Of a stretch of DNA of 51,786 nucleotides, positions 48,062-51,786 are shown one piece after another. Position 1 is the first letter of the stretch. Each line of letters starts with the position of its first letter. The translations under genes and the position numbers were made by a program. The DNA lies in NCBI GenBank assembly GCA_030147325.1, contig JASLAA010000012.1, forward strand, positions 1 to 51,786, written 5' to 3'. The stretch is from Arthrobacter sp. (GTDB lineage Bacteria; Actinomycetota; Actinomycetes; Actinomycetales; Micrococcaceae). Below the pieces are notes generated by a model, which saw nothing but the letters and a program-made list of their open reading frames with translations, did not search any database and was not told the origin of the DNA.

Positions 48062-49549
48062 ATGTCCGCGAACTTCAGCACCACCCAGTCCGGCGCCCCC
48101 GTCATCGATGACAGCAATTCATCCGTCCTCGGCCGCGACGGCGCCATCCCGCTGACCGATCACTACCTCATCGAGAAGCTGGCCCAGTTCAACCGCGAGC
48201 GCGTCCCGGAGCGCGTGGTCCACGCCAAGGGCGGCGGAGCCTTCGGTGTCTTCGAGACCACCGAGGACGTCAGCATGTACACCCGCGCGGCGCTCTTCCA
48301 GCAGGGCACGACGACGGAGACCCTCCTGCGCTTCTCCTCCGTTGCCGGTGAGCAGGGCTCGCCCGACACCTGGCGGGATCCCCGCGGCTTCGCGCTTAAG
48401 TTCTACACCTCCGAGGGGAACTACGACCTCGTGGGCAACAACACCCCGGTGTTCTTCATCCGCGACGGCATCAAGTTCCCCGACTTCATCCACTCGCAGA
48501 AGCGCCTTCCGGGGACGAACCTGCGCGACGCCGACATGCAGTGGGACTTCTGGACCCTCAGCCCGGAGTCCGCCCACCAGGTGACCTGGCTGATGGGTGA
48601 CCGCGGCCTGCCCAACTCCTGGCGCACCATGAACGGCTACGGTTCGCACACCTACATGTGGATCAACGAGTCCAACGAGAAGTTCTGGGTCAAGTACCAC
48701 TTCAAGTCCAACCAGGGCCACGAGGTCCTGACGGTCGACGAAGCCGAGGCGCTCGCCGGCTCGGATGCCGATCACCACCTGCGCGACCTCTCCGAGAACA
48801 TCGCGAAGGGCAACCACCCGAGCTGGGACCTCAAGGTCCAGATCATGCCCTACGACGACGCGAAGACGTATCGGTTCAACCCGTTCGACCTGACGAAGGT
48901 CTGGCCGCAAGGCGACTACCCGCTGATCCCGGTCGGCAAGCTCACGCTGAACCGCAATCCGGAGAACTACTTCGCGCAGATCGAGCAGGCCACGTTCGCG
49001 CCGTCGAACTTCGTGCCCGGCATCGCAGCGAGCCCCGACCGCATGCTGCAGGCCCGCATCTTCTCCTACGCGGACGCACACCGCTACCGCGTGGGCACCA
49101 ACCACGCGCAGCTGCCCGTGAACATGCCGAAGAACGAGGTGCGCAACTACTCGAAGGACGGCGCAGCGCGGTACCACTTCAACTCCGCGACGACGCCCGT
49201 GTACGCGCCGAACTCGGTGGGCGGACCGGCTGCGGATCCCGCGCAGTACGGCGCGCACGGCGGCTGGGAGAACGACGGCGACCTCGTGTATGCGGCGCAC
49301 TCACTGCATGCTGAGGACGACGATTTCGGTCAGGCCGGCACCCTGTACCGCGACGTGTTCGACGACGCGCAGCGCGCTCGCTTCCTGGAGACCATCACCG
49401 GAGCGGTCGGCGGCGTGACGAGCGGCGAGATCCGGGCCCGCGCCGTCCAGTACTGGGCCAACGTCGACGCCGAACTCGGCGCGAAGCTCGCGGCCAACCT
49501 CGGCAGCGGCATCACGCCGGCCACCGAGTCCGAGGCTGCTCTCTACTAG
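48062..49549 (+). CDS. katA: Catalase (monofunctional heme catalase)
   Basis: A 495-residue small-subunit (clade 3) catalase. The distal His is in VVHAKGGGAFG and the distal Asn is in LVGNNTPVFFIRD. The proximal heme Tyr is in RIFSYADAHRYRVG. NYFAQIEQATFAPSNFVPG is also characteristic. The enzyme splits hydrogen peroxide to water and oxygen. It is co-transcribed with the upstream fur gene and should be induced by peroxide. AGGAG precedes the ATG by five bases, and a strong terminator follows. Confidence 0.97.
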   Translation: MSANFSTTQSGAPVIDDSNSSVLGRDGAIPLTDHYLIEKLAQFNRERVPERVVHAKGGGAFGVFETTEDVSMYTRAALFQQGTTTETLLRFSSVAGEQGSPDTWRDPRGFALKFYTSEGNYDLVGNNTPVFFIRDGIKFPDFIHSQKRLPGTNLRDADMQWDFWTLSPESAHQVTWLMGDRGLPNSWRTMNGYGSHTYMWINESNEKFWVKYHFKSNQGHEVLTVDEAEALAGSDADHHLRDLSENIAKGNHPSWDLKVQIMPYDDAKTYRFNPFDLTKVWPQGDYPLIPVGKLTLNRNPENYFAQIEQATFAPSNFVPGIAASPDRMLQARIFSYADAHRYRVGTNHAQLPVNMPKNEVRNYSKDGAARYHFNSATTPVYAPNSVGGPAADPAQYGAHGGWENDGDLVYAAHSLHAEDDDFGQAGTLYRDVFDDAQRARFLETITGAVGGVTSGEIRARAVQYWANVDAELGAKLAANLGSGITPATESEAALY

Positions 49550-49575
49550 GGCAGGCAGCGCGGGAGCAATATCAA

Positions 49576-49609
49576 CGAGAGGGCGGACCCAGGCGGGTCC
49601 GCCCTCTCG
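49576..49609 (+). terminator. Hairpin terminator after katA
   Basis: A perfect 15-bp stem (49576-49590 with 49595-49609) and an AGGC loop, 26 bases after the katA stop codon. No T tract. The following 150 bases to yitT contain no recognisable gene. Confidence 0.9.
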
Positions 49610-49748
49610 CTGCGTTGCCGCGGACGCCCTGGAGCCTGTCGACGATCTCCGAAGGGACGTCGGCCTGCCGGCAGGGTTCCACGACGTGGTACCTGTGCTT
49701 TCGTTCACATCCGACGCCCTTTGGCACTCCGGGCGCCGGTCCCGGTGA

Positions 49749-49754
49749 TAGCTT
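49749..49754 (+). promoter_or_regulatory. Putative -10 element of a leaderless yitT-type promoter
   Basis: TAGCTT lies six bases before the ATG at 49761. A TTGGCA at 49721 is 22 bases upstream of it, too far to act as a normal -35. Confidence 0.45.
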
Positions 49755-49760
49755 GCCGCC

Positions 49761-50399
49761 ATGAAGACCGAGTCCGCCTCCTCCGACCTAGCTCGGACAG
49801 ATCCGATCGTCCGGCACTCCCTGCTCGAGGACGTCCTGGGCATCGTGACCGGGACGTTCACGGTCTCGCTCGGGCTGTTCCTGCTCACCACCAGCGGCGC
49901 AGTCACCGGTGGTACCGCCGGGCTTGCCCTGCTCATGAGCTATCTGGGCGGGCTGCCCTTCAGCGTCCTGTTCTTCACCGTCAACCTGCCGTTCTTCGCG
50001 CTCGCGGTCTGGAAGAAGGGCTGGGACTTCACGCTGCGGACCATCGCTGCTGTGGCCCTCGTGTCGGGGCTGTCCTACCTCCATCCCCTGGCCCTCGGTG
50101 GACTCACGCTGGATCCGCTCTACGCAGCACTCGGCGGGAACCTGCTCGCCGGCGTCGGGCTCCTGATCCTCTTCCGGCACAGGGCGAGCCTCGGCGGCTT
50201 CAACATCCTGGCGCTGATCCTCCAGGAGCGCCTCAACTGGCGGGCGGGGTACGTGCAGATGGCACTGGACACATCGATCGTGCTCGCGGCCTTCGCCGTC
50301 GTCGAGCCGGCCAGCGTGCTGCTGTCCGCCGTCGGGGCGGTAGTGCTGAACCTCGTCGTGGCCCTCAACCACAGGCCGGGGCGCTACCTCGGGGCCTGA
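49761..50399 (+). CDS. YitT-family membrane protein
   Basis: A 212-residue membrane protein with about five or six helices. The conserved TTSGAVTGGTAGLALLMSYL and NLPFFALAVWKKGWDFTLRT segments define the YitT family, whose function is not established. It lacks the C-terminal DUF2179 domain found in many Bacillus members. It converges with the MMPL gene, with 23 bases between the stop codons. Confidence 0.9.
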   Translation: MKTESASSDLARTDPIVRHSLLEDVLGIVTGTFTVSLGLFLLTTSGAVTGGTAGLALLMSYLGGLPFSVLFFTVNLPFFALAVWKKGWDFTLRTIAAVALVSGLSYLHPLALGGLTLDPLYAALGGNLLAGVGLLILFRHRASLGGFNILALILQERLNWRAGYVQMALDTSIVLAAFAVVEPASVLLSAVGAVVLNLVVALNHRPGRYLGA

Positions 50400-50422
50400 T
50401 CCCCGAGGCAACGCCCCACTCA

Positions 50423-51786
50423 TCAGGCCGGTACCGCTTCCTTCTCCTGCTTCGTGTCGTCGTTGTCGCCGCGCACGAGCTTCGCGCCCTCGACGTCGAC
50501 GTCGGGCAGGATCCGCTCGAGCCACGCCGGCAGCCACCAGGCATGCTTGCCCAGCAGGTACATCGCCGCGGGGACCAGTGTCATGCGCACCACGAAGGCA
50601 TCGAGCAGCACGCCGAACGCGAGCCCGAACCCGATCGGCCGGACCATGGCCAGGTGTGAGAAGACGAAGCCCGCGAAGACGGACACCATGATGATCGCCG
50701 CGGCGGTCACCACCCGCGCTCCGTGGCTGAAGCCGATCCTGACCGCGGCCTTCGGGTCGTCACCGTGGACGAAGGCCTCCCGCATGCCGGATACCAGGAA
50801 CATCTGGTAGTCCATCGCGAGGCCGAACAGCACTCCGATCAGGATGATCGGCAGGAAGCTGAGGATCGGTCCCGGGTTCGTCACCCCGAAGAAGTCGCCG
50901 AGCCAACCCCACTGGTAGATGGCCACCGTCGCTCCGAAGCTCGCGAGCAGGGAGAGCAGGAAGCCGGCCGTCGCGATGATCGGTACGAGGATCGAGCGGA
51001 AGACGAGCAGCAGCAGGATCAGCGACAGCCCGACGACGATGCCGAGGTAGAGCGGCAGAGCCTCCATGAGCTTGGCGGAGACGTCGATGTTGGCCGCGGT
51101 CTGCCCGGTCACTGCGATCGCGACGCCTGTCTCCTCTTCGAACTCGTCTGTTGCCGCTCGCAGGTCGCGCACGAGGTTCTCCGTGGTCTCACTCGCGGGG
51201 CCCTCCTCCGGGATGACCTGGAAGATCGCGGTGCGTCCGTCCTCGCTGACCGTCGCAGGGACGGAAGCGGCGACGTCGGGCACCTCCAGGAGGCGGTCGT
51301 TGACATCGAGGCGGAGCTCGGTGGCCTCGGTCTCGTCGGACGTCTCTGGAAGCGAACCGACGACGATGAGCGGCCCATTGGTACCCGCTCCGAACTTGGC
51401 GCCGATGGTGCTGTACGCCTGGAATGCCGTCGAATCGGCGGGTTCGGTGCCGCCGTCGGGCAGGCCCACGCGGAGTTGCGCGGCCGGCACGGCGATCACG
51501 CCGAGCAGGACGACTCCGGCCAGCACCGTCAGGACAGGCTTCCTGGTGACGAAGCCACCCCAGCCTGCGCCCTTCGCGGCCCGCTGGTCCGCCACGGAGG
51601 TCCCGTTCTCGGCTGCGTCGAGGGCGGCGGCGGAATGCTTGCTGCCGTGGTTCTTCGCCCACCGGCGCTTGGACACGACGCGCCGACCGATCAGCGCGAG
51701 GAGTGCGGGCGTGAGCGTCAGGGCCACGATCACGGCCACCGCGACGGTCCCGGCGGCCGAGAGCCCCATGACCGTCAGGAACGGCA
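50423..51786 (-). CDS. MMPL-family RND transporter, C-terminal part (5' end outside window)
   Basis: The frame is open to the window edge, so the gene begins beyond base 51786; 453 residues are visible. They include the end of the first membrane half (PFLTVMGLSAAGTVAVAVIV), a periplasmic-type domain (about 100-235 of the visible part) and a second membrane half with GVLFGLAMDYQMFLVSGMRE, the usual MMPL segment with charged residues in the helix. MMPL proteins export lipids or small molecules using proton motive force. The cargo is unknown. Confidence 0.92.
   Translation of the reverse strand, partial: PFLTVMGLSAAGTVAVAVIVALTLTPALLALIGRRVVSKRRWAKNHGSKHSAAALDAAENGTSVADQRAAKGAGWGGFVTRKPVLTVLAGVVLLGVIAVPAAQLRVGLPDGGTEPADSTAFQAYSTIGAKFGAGTNGPLIVVGSLPETSDETEATELRLDVNDRLLEVPDVAASVPATVSEDGRTAIFQVIPEEGPASETTENLVRDLRAATDEFEEETGVAIAVTGQTAANIDVSAKLMEALPLYLGIVVGLSLILLLLVFRSILVPIIATAGFLLSLLASFGATVAIYQWGWLGDFFGVTNPGPILSFLPIILIGVLFGLAMDYQMFLVSGMREAFVHGDDPKAAVRIGFSHGARVVTAAAIIMVSVFAGFVFSHLAMVRPIGFGLAFGVLLDAFVVRMTLVPAAMYLLGKHAWWLPAWLERILPDVDVEGAKLVRGDNDDTKQEKEAVPA

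Noticed and set aside
48119..49300. A 393-residue minus-strand frame opposite katA
   Set aside because: Arg/Val-rich antisense frame of a clear catalase gene.
1..51786. CRISPR arrays, insertion sequences, prophage or integrative element boundaries
   Set aside because: No regularly spaced repeats, transposase, integrase or phage gene, and no attachment-like duplication at the three tRNA genes were found by eye.

Overview
This window looks like chromosome of a high-GC actinobacterium, most likely a member of the Micrococcaceae (Arthrobacter in the broad sense). The evidence is a mycothiol synthase gene, a GlnR-like orphan regulator beside it, dense GTG starts, many apparently leaderless starts (a TANNNT hexamer six bases before the start codon), and an E. 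coli-class aspartate-semialdehyde dehydrogenase. There is no sign of a prophage, insertion sequence, plasmid function or CRISPR array. The assignment is inference from gene content; no search was run.

Layout. 1-4912: end of a GlnR-like regulator, mshD, polyphosphate kinase and a Nudix/histidine-phosphatase fusion (MutT1 type). 4964-11852: two small unknown genes, then a phosphopantetheinyl transferase facing an M1 aminopeptidase that is translationally coupled to a 1302-residue Pls/PosA-type single-module NRPS. 11980-14560: thyA-folA and asd. 14565-18155: a PAS-ANTAR regulator, a helix-turn-helix gene interrupted by an in-frame TGA, and the hadA-like/hadB-like/murB operon. 18239-23653: a small membrane protein, a DUF2797 protein behind an ATP-dependent DNA ligase, a PfpI-family protein, and a divergent XRE-cupin regulator / thioredoxin-reductase-like / methyltransferase set. 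23725-27571: rtcB, tRNA-Met, tRNA-Thr and a DEAD-box helicase with a long leader. 27572-31813: a MOSC protein and a three-gene overlapping chain of a GT87-like glycosyltransferase, a DUF4118 histidine kinase and a KdpE-like regulator. 31956-39278: amidohydrolase, small membrane protein, transsulfuration pair (cbs, metB), tartrate/malate-type dehydrogenase, AlkA-like glycosylase, monooxygenase-fold protein and thioredoxin. 39365-43234: DUF1810, an autoregulated MarR gene, DUF6314, two divergent membrane acyltransferases and tRNA-Tyr. 43323-51786: small secreted protein, YajQ, HtpX, MFS transporter, lipase-like hydrolase, fur-catalase, YitT and the end of an MMPL transporter.

Most of the window is housekeeping. 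The most notable system is the Pls-like NRPS with its M1 peptidase and PPTase (5762-11852). The adenylation pocket read from the sequence (D-A-E-S-I-G-T-V-V-K) points to a basic amino acid, so the locus may make and trim a cationic homo-poly(amino acid). Secondary leads are the DUF2797 protein, which combines a Cys cluster with a GIY-YIG-like segment and is coupled to a DNA ligase, and the glycosyltransferase-kinase-regulator chain without kdpFABC.
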